A stretch of 64,000 nucleotides of DNA from Planococcus sp. 107-1 (GCF_021513255.1 NZ_CP090977.1:744001-808000), one strand, 5' to 3'; positions 25,635 through 35,227 are shown, numbered from the stretch's first letter. Numbers and translations: made by a program. Notes: generated by a model not told the origin, from the letters alone.

Positions 25635-27126
25635 ATGAAAAACGCCACACAAGTCTTTTATTATTCAGTAATCATTTCAGCTATTGTCGTTGTATGGGGA
25701 GCATTTGCTCCAAGAAATCTTGAATCTGTCACTGCTTCAGTGACGAGTGAAATAACCAGTAAGTTCGGTTGGTTTTACTTGCTCTTAGTAGTTGCCATCT
25801 TGGTATTCTGCGTCTATATGATGTTTTCGCGTTTCGGCAATATCAAGCTCGGCAAGAAAGACGATGTCCCGGAATTCAGCCGGGCCTCTTGGTTCGCCAT
25901 GCTGTTTAGCGCTGGGATGGGAATGGGGCTGGTTTTTTGGACCACCGCAGAACCGATTTCCCATGCGTTCATCAGCAGCCCTTCTGCAGAGTTAGGCTCT
26001 GATCAAGCTGTTCAAGATGCCTTGAAGTATTCGTTCTTCCATTGGGGAATCCATGCTTGGGCCGTTTATGGAATCGTTGGGCTCGTTCTCGCTTATTTTA
26101 AATTTCATCGGGGAACGCCAGGATTGATCAGTGCTACATTAACGCCGTTATTCGGCGAAAAACTGATGCAAGGGGCTTTAGGAAAAGCTATCGATATTTT
26201 GGCCGTATTTGCGACCATCGTTGGTGTGGCAGCCACGCTCGGCTTCGGTTCCGCACAAATTACCGGAGGTTTGTCTTTCCTCTTTGGCACGCCGAATAAT
26301 TTCACTGTCCAATTGATTGTGCTGATCATTGCAACGGTGCTGTTCATTTGGTCAGCTTGGTCAGGAATCGGCCGTGGAATCAAATACTTAAGCAATATCA
26401 ATATGGTGTTAGCTGCTGTTTTGCTTATTTTGCTATTCATTGTCGGACCCACGATGTACATCGTCAATATGTTCACGCACACGCTTGGAAGCTACGTCAC
26501 CGATTTCTTTAGAATGAGTTTGCGATTAGCTCCCTTAAATGAAGAGAATAGAACATGGATTAATGGTTGGACCATTTTCTATTGGGCTTGGTGGGTTTCA
26601 TGGGCGCCATTTGTCGGCATTTTTATCGCCCGCGATTTCAAAAGGCCGGACCATTAAGGAATTCATGTTCAGCGTCTTATTGCTGCCGGCGCTTGTTTGT
26701 TTCATTTTCTTCTCTGTGTTCGGAGTATCTGCTTTGAATTTGGAGCAAAAAGGGATTTCTGCAATTTCCAGCTTTTCGCTTGAAACCTCGACTTTCGGTG
26801 TGCTGGCAGAATATCCGCTCGGGACTTTGTTGTCGTTCATCACGATTTTCGTCATTGCGATTTTCTTCATCACTTCGGCGGATTCGGCTACGTTCGTCCT
26901 TGGCATGCTTAGCACCAATGGTCTATTGAATCCATCAAATTCCGTTAAGATCACGTGGGGATTGATTCAATCAGCTGTCGCTGCTGTCGTCGTCTATTTC
27001 GGCGGGACGCAAGGGCTGCAAAATATGCTCATCATTGCGGCCTTGCCGTTTGCCATCGTCATCATCCTGATGGGCGCTTCGTTCCTGAAGGATATTCAAA
27101 AAGAAGTGCGGCCAAGAAGGAAATAA
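25635..27126 (+). pseudogene. BCCT family glycine betaine/choline transporter (single-base frameshift)
   Basis: About 496 residues and 12 membrane helices when repaired. Family landmarks: FSAGMGMGLVFWTTAEPISHAF near residue 95 (Gly-rich sodium/substrate site), FFHWGIHAWAVYGIVGL, and WTIFYWAWWVSWAPFVGIFIAR, the betaine-binding tryptophan box. One extra base in CGCG at 26631-26634 ends the frame at 26657; deleting it gives ARISKGRTIKEF and continues to 27126. It imports betaine-type osmolytes with Na+ or H+ (OpuD-like). Monocistronic, with its own terminator. Confidence 0.85.
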
Positions 27127-27187
27127 AAAGAAAATTTTAAAAATAAGCTTGTCCCATTTCATCCAGTTATGGGAAAATACATGGAGA

Positions 27188-27236
27188 GAGCGCTGCTGAA
27201 CACCTATAGGTTGTCGGCAGCGCTCCCTTTCTTTTA
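27188..27236 (+). terminator. Terminator of the BCCT gene
   Basis: Stem GAGCGCTGC / GCAGCGCTC with a 20-nt loop, followed by CCTTTCTTTT. Confidence 0.75.
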
Positions 27237-27326
27237 AGGATTAACGCTGTACGTTATAGGGTAATCTTTGCTTATAAGAAGACAGTTTGCCAAGCAGGAA
27301 AAAATCACTTTAAAAGGAGAATGATG

Positions 27327-28043
27327 ATGGAAATTTTAAAACGGTTCAGAGATATTATGACGAGCAATATTCATGCGCTATTGGACAAAGCGGAAGATCC
27401 GGAAAAAATGATCGATCAATATTTGCGCGACCTTAACAGTGATCTTGGAAAAGTGAAATCGGAAACCGCTGCAATCATGGCGGCTGAAAAGCGTGAACGC
27501 CGTGAACTTGCGGAACTGCAAAAAGAAATTGAAGATATGCAGCGTTACGCTGTAAAAGCAGTAGAAGCTGGAAATGACGACGATGCGCGGAAATTCCTTC
27601 AGCGCAAAGCTGAGCTTTCAGAACGTGAAAAAACGATGCAGACATCTGTTGAACTGGCAGCAGCGAACACGCAGCAAATGCGCCAAATGCACGAGAAGCT
27701 GGATTCCGATATCGCGGAACTTGAATCCCGCCGCCAAGAATTGAAAGGGAAAGCGGCGGTGGCGAAAACGCAAAAACGCATGAATGAGTTTAATTCATCC
27801 ATGGGCAGTGCTGGAGACCGTTTGTCTGCATTTGATCAAATGGAGCAAAAAATCAATCAGGAACTGGATGAGGCAATGGCGATGCAGGAGCTCAATAAAG
27901 GTTCAGGTACGGATATTAAAGACCTTGCCGCAAAATACGAGACAAAAGCTGATGTAGAAAGTGAGCTTGAATCACTGAAATCTGGCATTAATGTAGACGA
28001 TGAACTGGCCGCATTGAAGCAGGAGGTAAACAAAAGCGAGTGA
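27327..28043 (+). CDS. pspA: PspA/IM30 family phage-shock protein
   Basis: 238 residues, almost wholly alpha-helical: MEILKRFRDIMTSNIHALLDKAEDPEKMIDQYLRD (amphipathic helix and PspA signature), then long coiled coils (KRERRELAELQKEIEDMQRYA, KLDSDIAELESRRQELKGKAA). PspA is an ESCRT-III-like protein that coats and protects stressed membranes. Three consecutive ATGs follow AAAAGGAG; the third (27327) has the best spacing. It heads an operon with ydjG, ydjH and ydjI in the same order as in B. subtilis, where SigW controls it; I could not find a convincing SigW promoter here. Confidence 0.92.
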   Translation: MEILKRFRDIMTSNIHALLDKAEDPEKMIDQYLRDLNSDLGKVKSETAAIMAAEKRERRELAELQKEIEDMQRYAVKAVEAGNDDDARKFLQRKAELSEREKTMQTSVELAAANTQQMRQMHEKLDSDIAELESRRQELKGKAAVAKTQKRMNEFNSSMGSAGDRLSAFDQMEQKINQELDEAMAMQELNKGSGTDIKDLAAKYETKADVESELESLKSGINVDDELAALKQEVNKSE

Positions 28044-28091
28044 TGGCATTGATGAAGGCCATTTCCTTTAAAGGGAAAGGGGGGACACGGA

Positions 28092-29120
28092 GTGGTCACT
28101 CAGTATAAATGCCCAAACTGCGGATCGGATATGGCATTTGATGCCGAGTCAGGAAAGCTGTCCTGCCCGAACTGCGGCCGCCAAGACGATATTGAAACGT
28201 TTCCCGAGGAAAATATCCTGCAGGAATTCGATACAGAAGAGGCAAAGGAATACCATTGTGAAAATTGCGGTGCCGTAATTCTCACAGAAGCGAATACGAC
28301 CGCGACGCATTGCAGCTTTTGCGGTGCGCCGGTGGTATTGGCTGAACGCTTAAGCGGTGAATTTGCACCGGCTAAAGTGATTCCATTCACCATCAGCAAA
28401 GACGAAGCCGTGGCTGCATTCAAGAAATGGACGCGAAATGGAAGGCTGACGCCTAGAGGGTTCATGAGCGGCGACCGGATCAAAAAGATGACAGGCATGT
28501 ATGTGCCATTTTGGCTTTATGACATCGACGGAACGGCGGAAGTGGCTGCCATCGGCACTCGGGTCCGAAGCTACACAAGAGGCGATACGATTTATACGGA
28601 AACCGATTTCTACGATGTTTACCGTGGAATTGACCTCAGCTATTTAAAAGTGCCGGCCGATGCTTCGGAAAAGATGGATGATGAATTGATGGATAAGCTT
28701 GAGCCTTATGACTATTCGGAGTTGAAAGATTTCAAAATGCCTTATTTGGCAGGTTACCTAGCGGAAAAATACGATTATGACGATGAAGCCCTTTTCTCGC
28801 GGGTGGAATCCAAAATCGTTCCTTATATCGATTCGTATATCCAATCGACCATTGCAGGTTATTCGACTGTCAGCTACACGAACAAACAGATCCAGGCGAA
28901 TAAAAGCAAAGTCTACTACACTTTGTTTCCTGTTTGGATGGTTTATTATGATTTTGAAAATAAAGAGCATACTTTTGCGATGAACGGGCAAACCGGCAAA
29001 GTGGTCGGGAAACCGCCAATCAGTTCAGGAAAAGTAGCAGCGTGGTTCGCTGGCATTGCCGTTTCAGGCTTTGTCGTGTTAAAAGGCATCTCTTATGCAA
29101 TGGGAGGTGTGCTATGGTGA
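28092..29120 (+). CDS. ydjG: TFIIB-type zinc-ribbon membrane protein YdjG
   Basis: 342 residues. Two zinc ribbons at the N-terminus: CPNCG..CPNCG (residues about 7-29) and CENCG..CSFCG (about 55-77). A beta-rich central domain (VPFWLYDIDGTAEV, VYYTLFPVWMVYYDFENKEHTFAMNGQTGKVVG) and one membrane helix near the C-terminus (VAAWFAGIAVSGFVVLKGISY) follow. GTG start after AAAGGGGGG. In B. subtilis YdjG with YdjH recruits PspA to the membrane. The 3' end overlaps ydjH. Confidence 0.87.
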   Translation: MVTQYKCPNCGSDMAFDAESGKLSCPNCGRQDDIETFPEENILQEFDTEEAKEYHCENCGAVILTEANTTATHCSFCGAPVVLAERLSGEFAPAKVIPFTISKDEAVAAFKKWTRNGRLTPRGFMSGDRIKKMTGMYVPFWLYDIDGTAEVAAIGTRVRSYTRGDTIYTETDFYDVYRGIDLSYLKVPADASEKMDDELMDKLEPYDYSELKDFKMPYLAGYLAEKYDYDDEALFSRVESKIVPYIDSYIQSTIAGYSTVSYTNKQIQANKSKVYYTLFPVWMVYYDFENKEHTFAMNGQTGKVVGKPPISSGKVAAWFAGIAVSGFVVLKGISYAMGGVLW

Positions 29121-29896
29121 ACCGGTTAAATTGGAAAGCGCCATTCCTGTTTTTGGTGCTGTGTCTGGCTGTTTTTGCAGGCAGCACGGCTGTTTTTGCT
29201 GCCGATTCGCATATCTATGACAATGCAGGACTCTTAACGGAAAGCGAAATCGGAGAACTGGAAGCGCTCGCTGAAGAGCATAGCGAAAAACATGGAGCAG
29301 ATTTTTTATTTCTGACGACAACCACTACAAACGGCCAGCCTGTCATGACCTATATGGGTGATTTCTTTGATGAATGGGCAGATGAAAACAACCAGGAAAA
29401 TGCCGTGCTGCTGACGATTGATATGGGCAGCCGGGAAGTGTACCTGGCAGGTTTCGGTACAGCTGAAACGAAGCTCGACAATAACCGAGTCCAGCAAGTG
29501 CTGGACCGCATCATGCCTTATATGGGCGCCGGCGATTATGGTGGTGCTTTCCGGGAAACTGTCTTAACGGCCAGCCGCTATATGGAATTCCGGCCGGGAG
29601 CCAATCCAGAAAGCATCTTCCATAAGCTTTGGTTCCAGCTAGGCGTTCCGCTGTTGATTGCCGCTGCGGTGGTCGGTTCGATGGTCATGAATGCAGGCGG
29701 ACGGATCACGACCACTGCACGTACGTATGTTGACGGCACGAATACGAGAGTCAGAAGCCAGCAAGACCGGTTCCGAAACAAGACGGTTTCCAGGCGCCGT
29801 GTACCGAAAAACAATGGCGGAGGCGGCGGTTTCGGCGGCGGTGGTGGAATGACTGGCGGCGGACGCTCCTTTAGCGGAGGCGGACGCAGTTTCTAA
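29114..29896 (+). CDS. ydjH: TPM domain protein YdjH
   Basis: 260 residues. Signal peptide APFLFLVLCLAVFAGSTAVFA, then a TPM (TLP18.3/Psb32/MOLO-1) domain beginning IYDNAGLLTESEIGELEALAEEH and containing VLLTIDMGSREVYLAGFG. A membrane span (GVPLLIAAAVVGSMVMNA) and a glycine-rich tail with GGGGGFGGGGG and SFSGGGRSF close the protein. ATG at 29114 overlaps the ydjG stop, 6 nt after GGGAGG. TPM proteins act at the outer face of the membrane; here probably in a complex with YdjG and YdjI. Confidence 0.88.
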   Translation: MVNRLNWKAPFLFLVLCLAVFAGSTAVFAADSHIYDNAGLLTESEIGELEALAEEHSEKHGADFLFLTTTTTNGQPVMTYMGDFFDEWADENNQENAVLLTIDMGSREVYLAGFGTAETKLDNNRVQQVLDRIMPYMGAGDYGGAFRETVLTASRYMEFRPGANPESIFHKLWFQLGVPLLIAAAVVGSMVMNAGGRITTTARTYVDGTNTRVRSQQDRFRNKTVSRRRVPKNNGGGGGFGGGGGMTGGGRSFSGGGRSF

Positions 29897-29928
29897 AACC
29901 AAAGGCAATAAAGGAAGGAATGAACAAT

Positions 29929-30888
29929 ATGGCTTTTTTCGGAAATCAATTTTCAGATGTTGTCGAATGGAATGAATTTAGGGACGACATGATATTTTGG
30001 AAATGGAACAACGATGAAATTAAAAAAGGCAGTAAGCTGATTATCCGTCCAGGACAAGATGCCATCTTTTTAAACAACGGGAAAATCGAAGGGATTTTTG
30101 AAGATGACGGCGAGTATGACATCGAATCGCAGATCGTACCGTTCCTTTCTACCTTGAAAGGGTTCCGTTTCGGCTTTAACAGCGGCATGCGTGTTGAAGT
30201 CCTGTTCGTCAATACGAAAGAATTCACGGTCCGATGGGGGACACAAAACCCGATCAATATTCCGGCACCGCAAATGCCGGGCGGTATGCCAATCCGGGCG
30301 AATGGCACGTTCCAGTTTACCGTAAATGACTACACGACATTGATCGATAAAATTGCTGGAGTCCGTGACAGCTATCTGGTTGAAGATGTGAAAATACGGA
30401 TTACAGCGATTCTCGATCAGCTGCTCATGAAATGGGTCACCAAAGAAGGCAAGGATATGTTCAATCTGCAGGCCAATGCGCATGAAATCGGAAAAGGAAT
30501 TTCAGATGACCTTAATATGGAGCTTATGGATGATGGCATGAAAATCACCGGTTTCCAAGTCATGAGCTTTAACTATCCGAAAGAAATCCAGGATATGATT
30601 AATAAGAACGCTTCTATCGGCATGGTCGGCGACGTAGGCAAATACCAGCAAATTTCAGTTGCGGATGCTATGGCGAAAGGCGGCTCGTCCGGTTCAAGCA
30701 GTGCAGCCGATATGGCTGGCATGATGGTCGGGATGAATATTGCTAAAGACATGGTGGAGACGATGAAGGAATCGAATTCCGGCAATCAGCAAACGGCAGG
30801 CAGCCAGGGGCCGAATTTCTGCCCGAACTGCGGCCAGAAAAACGAAGGGGCTAAGTTCTGTCCGAACTGTGGACAAAAGCTGGCTTAG
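29929..30888 (+). CDS. ydjI: SPFH domain / virion-core-like protein YdjI
   Basis: 319 residues. An SPFH (band 7-like) domain covers the first 220 residues (RPGQDAIFLNNGKIEGIFEDDGEYDIE, FTVNDYTTLIDKIAG, GITGF-like MKITGFQVMSFNYP). The linker is Ser/Met-rich, and a C-terminal double zinc ribbon has FCPNCGQKN and FCPNCGQKLA. AAGGAAGG precedes; the second ATG (29929) has the better spacing. Last gene of the pspA-ydjGHI set, in B. subtilis needed for PspA localisation. Confidence 0.88.
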   Translation: MAFFGNQFSDVVEWNEFRDDMIFWKWNNDEIKKGSKLIIRPGQDAIFLNNGKIEGIFEDDGEYDIESQIVPFLSTLKGFRFGFNSGMRVEVLFVNTKEFTVRWGTQNPINIPAPQMPGGMPIRANGTFQFTVNDYTTLIDKIAGVRDSYLVEDVKIRITAILDQLLMKWVTKEGKDMFNLQANAHEIGKGISDDLNMELMDDGMKITGFQVMSFNYPKEIQDMINKNASIGMVGDVGKYQQISVADAMAKGGSSGSSSAADMAGMMVGMNIAKDMVETMKESNSGNQQTAGSQGPNFCPNCGQKNEGAKFCPNCGQKLA

Positions 30889-30955
30889 ATTTGTTAAGGA
30901 AAAGACTTTGCACTTGATAAAAAAGGCTTTTTAAAAGAGGGAAAGAGGAAACCTG

Positions 30956-31744
30956 TTGGAACATTTAATCGAAAGCATGAAAATCATTGGGGATGATACG
31001 ATTCAACGCACCCAATTGAAACATCGGATGTCTTTAGTAGAAACTTTTTCGATTCAAAAAGGGATGTCCGTCATTGAAATCGGCTGTGGCCAGGGAGATA
31101 CGACTGTCGTTTTGGCAGATGCAGTAGGCGAAACAGGACGGGTGCTTGCTGTGGATATTGCCTCTCCGGATTATGGTGCACCAATTACGCTTGGCGAGGC
31201 AACAGCGGCCATTGCGGCATCCAAACTTGGAAAGCAAGTTGAATTCTTGCTGGAGACCGATTTGCTGGAGCTTCCGGAAATGAAGTTTGACGTGGCTATT
31301 TTGTCGCATAGTTCCTGGTATTTCCGGAATCCGGATCAATTGCTCGCGTATTTGACAAAATTGCGGAGCATGGCTGAACGCCTTTATCTGGCAGAGTGGG
31401 ATCTTGACTTTAGCCGGCTTTCTCAGCGCAGCCATTTTGCGGCAACGGCGATTCTTGCTTTATACAGTGAGTTTGTCGAAAACGAAGGGAACATCCAATA
31501 TGTCTTCGATCGTGCGCAGTTCCAAAATTTATTGGAAAAAGCCGGGTGGAAGGTTCAAAAGACTGAAGTCGTAGATGCCCATTATTTGCAAGATGGAAGT
31601 TGGGAAACGGCTTATGCAAAATCCATCCAGCAGGAATTTGCCCAGACTCCGCCGCGCATCCAAACACTTGTGAACAGTTTATATTCTTTGTTGGAGATTG
31701 AAGATGCAGACAGTCTCGACAGTTTAGTGATATTTGCTGAATGA
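30956..31744 (+). CDS. Class I SAM-dependent methyltransferase
   Basis: 262 residues. SAM-binding motif I is VIEIGCGQGDTTVVLA near residue 40, with acidic motif II VLAVDIASPDYGAP and FDVAILSHSSWYF as the post-II region. Starts with TTG (MEHLIESMKIIGDD) after AAAGAGGAAACC. The substrate is unknown. It follows ydjI by 67 nt with no clear terminator, so it may be partly co-transcribed with the psp operon. Confidence 0.85.
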   Translation: MEHLIESMKIIGDDTIQRTQLKHRMSLVETFSIQKGMSVIEIGCGQGDTTVVLADAVGETGRVLAVDIASPDYGAPITLGEATAAIAASKLGKQVEFLLETDLLELPEMKFDVAILSHSSWYFRNPDQLLAYLTKLRSMAERLYLAEWDLDFSRLSQRSHFAATAILALYSEFVENEGNIQYVFDRAQFQNLLEKAGWKVQKTEVVDAHYLQDGSWETAYAKSIQQEFAQTPPRIQTLVNSLYSLLEIEDADSLDSLVIFAE

Positions 31745-31844
31745 TTTTTGTTTGAGAAGGACCAAGCTGATTTAAAGTTGAGGAATAAAACTTGCATTTT
31801 AACCGTACAATACCTATAATTTGATACATTGTGTCTGAGCTTCG

Positions 31845-31876
31845 AAAAGGCTGAAAGAATTGTCCAGCCTTTTTTT
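31845..31876 (+). terminator. Terminator after the methyltransferase gene
   Basis: Stem AAAAGGCTG / CAGCCTTTT with continuing T-run. Confidence 0.8.
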
Positions 31877-31923
31877 GCTGCATTTTTATAGGTACTGAGT
31901 ATAGTATGAATGGAGATTTTTTA

Positions 31924-32781
31924 ATGGATAAGCTTTACAATTGGCTCATAATTTTCGCAGGATCGATTTTACTTGGTTTCGCTTTTAATATGTTTTTATT
32001 GCCGCATGAGATTTTATCTGGTGGGGTTACAGGGATTGCAATGATTTTCAGTTTAATGCTGCCGATCAACGCAGGGATCTGGCTTTTTGTTTTGAACATC
32101 CCGATTTTGATAATAGGGTGGATGAAACTTGGCAAAATGTTTATCATCAATAGCATTTACTCGGTAGCTGTAACATCTATTTCCATGTTGTATATCCCGG
32201 TCATGAAAGTAACGGAAGACGTATTGCTTTCATCTGTATTCGGTGGCGTACTCGTCGGCATCGGCGTCGGATTCATCATCCGTTCATATGGGTCGACAGG
32301 CGGTTTTGATGTAATCGGTCTGCTCTTGACGATGAAACGGGATATTCCTCTTGGATTTATGGTTTTTGGCTTGAATAGTCTTGTCGTGTTCGTTTCCGGT
32401 TTTATCTTTACATGGGAACTGGCCATGTATACGATGGCTTCAATCTACATTACAGGGCTCGTTGTTGACCGTATCCACACACGCCATATCAAATTGAATA
32501 TGCAAGTGGTGACAAGCAAAGGCGACGAAGTCAAAAAGCAATTGCTCGAAAATCTTTACCGAGGCATCACGGTTACAGAAGGCGAAGGAGCCTATTCGGG
32601 CAATAAAGTTAAAATATTGCACAGTGTCATTACACGATATGAGTTGGCATATGTCCGTCCGCTTATTAAAGAAGTCGATCCTGATGCATTTGTAAGCATC
32701 AGTGAGACAATGGAAGTCATGGGGAATTTCCGCAGAGACGATAACTTTAAGAAAGTCCCGGGACATCCTCAATCGATGTAA
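31924..32781 (+). CDS. YitT family membrane protein (DUF2179)
   Basis: 285 residues. Five to six membrane helices (LIIFAGSILLGFAFNMFLLP, GIAMIFSLMLP, GVLVGIGVGFIIRSYGSTGGFDVIGLLL) and a cytoplasmic C-terminal DUF2179 domain (NMQVVTSKGDEVKKQLLENLYRGITVTEGEGAYSGN, VDPDAFVSISETMEVMG) with a ferredoxin-like fold. Physiological role unknown; Bacillales carry many paralogues. ATG at 31924 is 12 nt after GGAG, better than 31906. Confidence 0.9.
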   Translation: MDKLYNWLIIFAGSILLGFAFNMFLLPHEILSGGVTGIAMIFSLMLPINAGIWLFVLNIPILIIGWMKLGKMFIINSIYSVAVTSISMLYIPVMKVTEDVLLSSVFGGVLVGIGVGFIIRSYGSTGGFDVIGLLLTMKRDIPLGFMVFGLNSLVVFVSGFIFTWELAMYTMASIYITGLVVDRIHTRHIKLNMQVVTSKGDEVKKQLLENLYRGITVTEGEGAYSGNKVKILHSVITRYELAYVRPLIKEVDPDAFVSISETMEVMGNFRRDDNFKKVPGHPQSM

Positions 32782-32922
32782 AACGTTTCCTATTAAATGC
32801 TGCTCCGGTCCAAAAGGGTCGGAGCTATTATTCCTCTTTATAAAAAACAGAATATTTAAAATATAATGGTTTTAACTTTAGCCCTTAGGAGTTATGATAG
32901 AAGAAAAAGGAGGGGAACGAAA

Positions 32923-33021
32923 ATGGATGCCACCTTCGGCCTTGTGCCGATGCTTGTCATTTCCATCATCGTGGTCGCTCTCATTTTGGCCTATTTCGTC
33001 TTCCACAACTGGGCTAAATGA
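32923..33021 (+). CDS. Small single-pass membrane protein (32 aa)
   Basis: MDATFGLVPMLVISIIVVALILAYFVFHNWAK: a 20-residue hydrophobic helix with a short polar end. AAAGGAGGGG lies 7 nt before the ATG and a strong terminator 8 nt after the stop. Function unknown; probably a membrane microprotein. A similar-sized one lies at 50860. Confidence 0.7.
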   Translation: MDATFGLVPMLVISIIVVALILAYFVFHNWAK

Positions 33022-33028
33022 AGAAGCA

Positions 33029-33059
33029 GAAAAACCGCAGTGAGCAACTGCGGTTTTTC
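33029..33059 (+). terminator. Terminator of the 32-aa gene
   Basis: Stem AAAACCGCAGT / ACTGCGGTTTT followed by T residues. Confidence 0.85.
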
Positions 33060-33094
33060 TATTTCAAAGCTCTTGGTAAATGAATTCTATACAT

Positions 33095-33137
33095 AAAAAA
33101 TGATCCGTTTTCTTAAGAAGAAAATGGATCATTTTAT
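33095..33137 (-). terminator. Terminator of the YjiH gene
   Basis: Near-perfect 19-bp stem, AAAATGATCC..TTTTCTT against AAGAAAA..GGATCATTTT, ending at the stop of the minus-strand gene. Confidence 0.82.
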
Positions 33138-34502
33138 TTAGACGAATAAATGAGCGAACAACACAAGAATCGGTAAAGTGATGATCGTCCGCAAGATGAA
33201 GATTACCCCAAGTTCCCAAAACTTAACCGGAATATTCGAACGCAAGATCAAAATGCCGATTTCAGACATATAAATGATTTGAGTCAAAGAAACACCAGCA
33301 AGAACAAAGCGCGTCAATTCACTTTCAATTCCGCTGCCAAGCACTGCTGGCAGGAACATATCAGCGAATCCGACAAGTAAAGTAGGGGCAGCTTCCGCTG
33401 CTTCAGGCAAGCCGAACAATGTCAGCACAGGAATCAGTGGGTACGAGATAATTTTAAAAAGCGGTGTATATTCCGCTACCATCAATGCTGCCGTTCCGAG
33501 TGCCATGACAAGCGGGATTAACGCAAGCCAGATATCCAAAACGGTTTCAACTCCGGTTTGCACCAGCTTTTTCGGGCTTGCTGCACGGCTCGCTTTTATG
33601 CGGGCTTCGTCAAATCCCCATTTCACGAGTGATACACCTTCCGGAATCGTATCATCCACTTGTTTGCCCACCGGCTCGTAGTAACTGTCTTTTTTACGGG
33701 ACAAAGGTGGTATTCTTGGCATGATGACAGCAGCCACTATGCAAGCAACAGAAACAGCCAAGTAAAAGGGCAGGAATAAATGGCCGATGCCGACGACATT
33801 CGCCACAACCAAACTGAAAGCGACAGAAGCGATTGAGAACGTGGTAGCAATAACCGCGGCTTCGCGTTGCGTATAATTGCCTTCATCGTATTGCTTCATC
33901 GTCACCAGTACGCCAACCGGGGCAGCGCCCATCCATGAAGCCATGGCATCGATAGAAGACCGTCCTGGCAGAGTAAAAACAGGGCGCATGAATTTATTGA
34001 GCAAAGCTCCGACAAATTCCATCAAGCCGAATTCGACCAGCAGAGGCAATAAGATTCCAGCGAACAAGAACCAGGTAAGCAAGACCGGTGCTAGATCATA
34101 AAGCACCACGCCGCCAGTCGCCCGGGAAGAAATCACTTCCGGACCGATTTCGTAAAAAGTCATCAGCCCAAAAGCAAAAGCAAGCACGCGGACGATCAAA
34201 CCAAAAGGCCCGTTAATAAAAGTAGCGCGAAGGAAAGGCGAGTTTTTCACAAACTCAGGTTTTAATGCAGTTGCTGCCAAACTCGCAATCGCTGAGAACC
34301 CAAGTAAGAATACGATGAATGCCGGAATCACTTCACCGAAAGTGGATTGGAGAAAAGATGCCAGAATGCCGACGCCGATGGTCACTTCGCCGTTATAGGA
34401 AATCGGGCATAAGAACAGCAAGGCACCTATAAGGGAAGGAATTAAAAATTTCCATGTGTCAGAAGGAGAAATCGTTTTTTTATTGTTTTGAATGAGAGCC
34501 AT
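33138..34502 (-). CDS. YjiH family membrane protein (nucleoside-recognition/Gate domain)
   Basis: 454 residues with about ten membrane helices. It matches YjiH proteins: WKFLIPSLIGALLFLCPISYNGEVTIGVGIL at the start, WMGAAPVGVLVTMKQYDEGNYTQREAAVIATTFSIASVAFSLVVANVVG (gate domain) and LPAVLGSGIESELTRFVLAGVSLTQIIYMSEIG. The family is proposed to transport nucleosides or related compounds; this is not proven. AGGAGG precedes the ATG. Monocistronic. Confidence 0.85.
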   Translation of the reverse strand: MALIQNNKKTISPSDTWKFLIPSLIGALLFLCPISYNGEVTIGVGILASFLQSTFGEVIPAFIVFLLGFSAIASLAATALKPEFVKNSPFLRATFINGPFGLIVRVLAFAFGLMTFYEIGPEVISSRATGGVVLYDLAPVLLTWFLFAGILLPLLVEFGLMEFVGALLNKFMRPVFTLPGRSSIDAMASWMGAAPVGVLVTMKQYDEGNYTQREAAVIATTFSIASVAFSLVVANVVGIGHLFLPFYLAVSVACIVAAVIMPRIPPLSRKKDSYYEPVGKQVDDTIPEGVSLVKWGFDEARIKASRAASPKKLVQTGVETVLDIWLALIPLVMALGTAALMVAEYTPLFKIISYPLIPVLTLFGLPEAAEAAPTLLVGFADMFLPAVLGSGIESELTRFVLAGVSLTQIIYMSEIGILILRSNIPVKFWELGVIFILRTIITLPILVLFAHLFV

Positions 34503-34600
34503 ATGTCTTCCTCCTAGATGTCAGTTAAATCAGATGTATATAATATACGACTAAATGCGTAATTATACAATAGCTTATTTGTTTAGAATACCTTGGGAGA

Positions 34601-34625
34601 GTTTAGGTTGTTGTAAGAAGGGAAA
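34601..34625 (+). promoter_or_regulatory. Candidate SigB promoter of the FMN-binding stress protein
   Basis: GTTTAG (34601-34606), 13 nt, GGGAAA (34620-34625): five of six matches in the -35 and four of six in the -10 of the SigB consensus. It fits the general-stress nature of the gene. Confidence 0.4.
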
Positions 34626-34682
34626 ATAAGGTGTATTGGAAACTCATTTAAATCTGGAAAATCTCAAGGAGGAATTTAATCA

Positions 34683-35180
34683 ATGGAAAATGTTTCAACA
34701 CATGAAGAAGCAGTGAAAACAGTGAATGATTTAATCAAAGATGTGGAAGTCGCGATGCTGACAACGATTACAGATGGTAAAGCTGTATCGAGACCGATGC
34801 AGACCCAAGAGGCAGAATTTAACGGAGAGCTCTGGTTCTTAACTTTAAAAGATACAGCGAAGTATTTGGAAATCATCGCTAACCCTTCTGTAAACCTTGC
34901 TTATGCTGGAAAATCCTATGTTTCGATCAGCGGAACTGCCGAATTTTCAGAAGACCTTGAACGGAAAAAGGAATACTGGAATCCGATATTTGAAAAAATG
35001 CTGGAGACAACTTATGACGATCCGAATGTTGTGCTCATCAAAGTCACAGCTGATACGGCAGAGTATTGGGAATCCGGCAATAAATTAAAAGCGGTGAAAA
35101 AATTCGCCAAGAAGCTTACTAGCAATGAAAAAGTGGGCGATGATGAAGAAATGAATGAAACGGTGAAATTCAATAATTAA
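34683..35180 (+). CDS. Pyridoxamine 5'-phosphate oxidase family protein, general stress protein 26 type
   Basis: 165 residues with the split-barrel flavin fold: VAMLTTITDGKAVSRPMQTQEAEFNGELWFLTLKDTAKYLEI, NLAYAGKSYVSISGTAEF and EYWESGNKLKAVKKFAKKL. The family includes B. subtilis YdaG, a SigB-dependent protein; these bind FMN or F420-like cofactors, but no reaction is assigned. AAGGAGG precedes the ATG. A SigB-like promoter is present upstream. Confidence 0.88.
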   Translation: MENVSTHEEAVKTVNDLIKDVEVAMLTTITDGKAVSRPMQTQEAEFNGELWFLTLKDTAKYLEIIANPSVNLAYAGKSYVSISGTAEFSEDLERKKEYWNPIFEKMLETTYDDPNVVLIKVTADTAEYWESGNKLKAVKKFAKKLTSNEKVGDDEEMNETVKFNN

Positions 35181-35190
35181 ACAGGCAAAT

Positions 35191-35227
35191 GACCGCATCT
35201 CCTAGAAGAAAAGGAGATGCGGTTTTT
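35191..35227 (+). terminator. Terminator after the stress protein gene
   Basis: Stem ACCGCATCTCCT / AGGAGATGCGGT followed by TTTTT. Confidence 0.87.
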
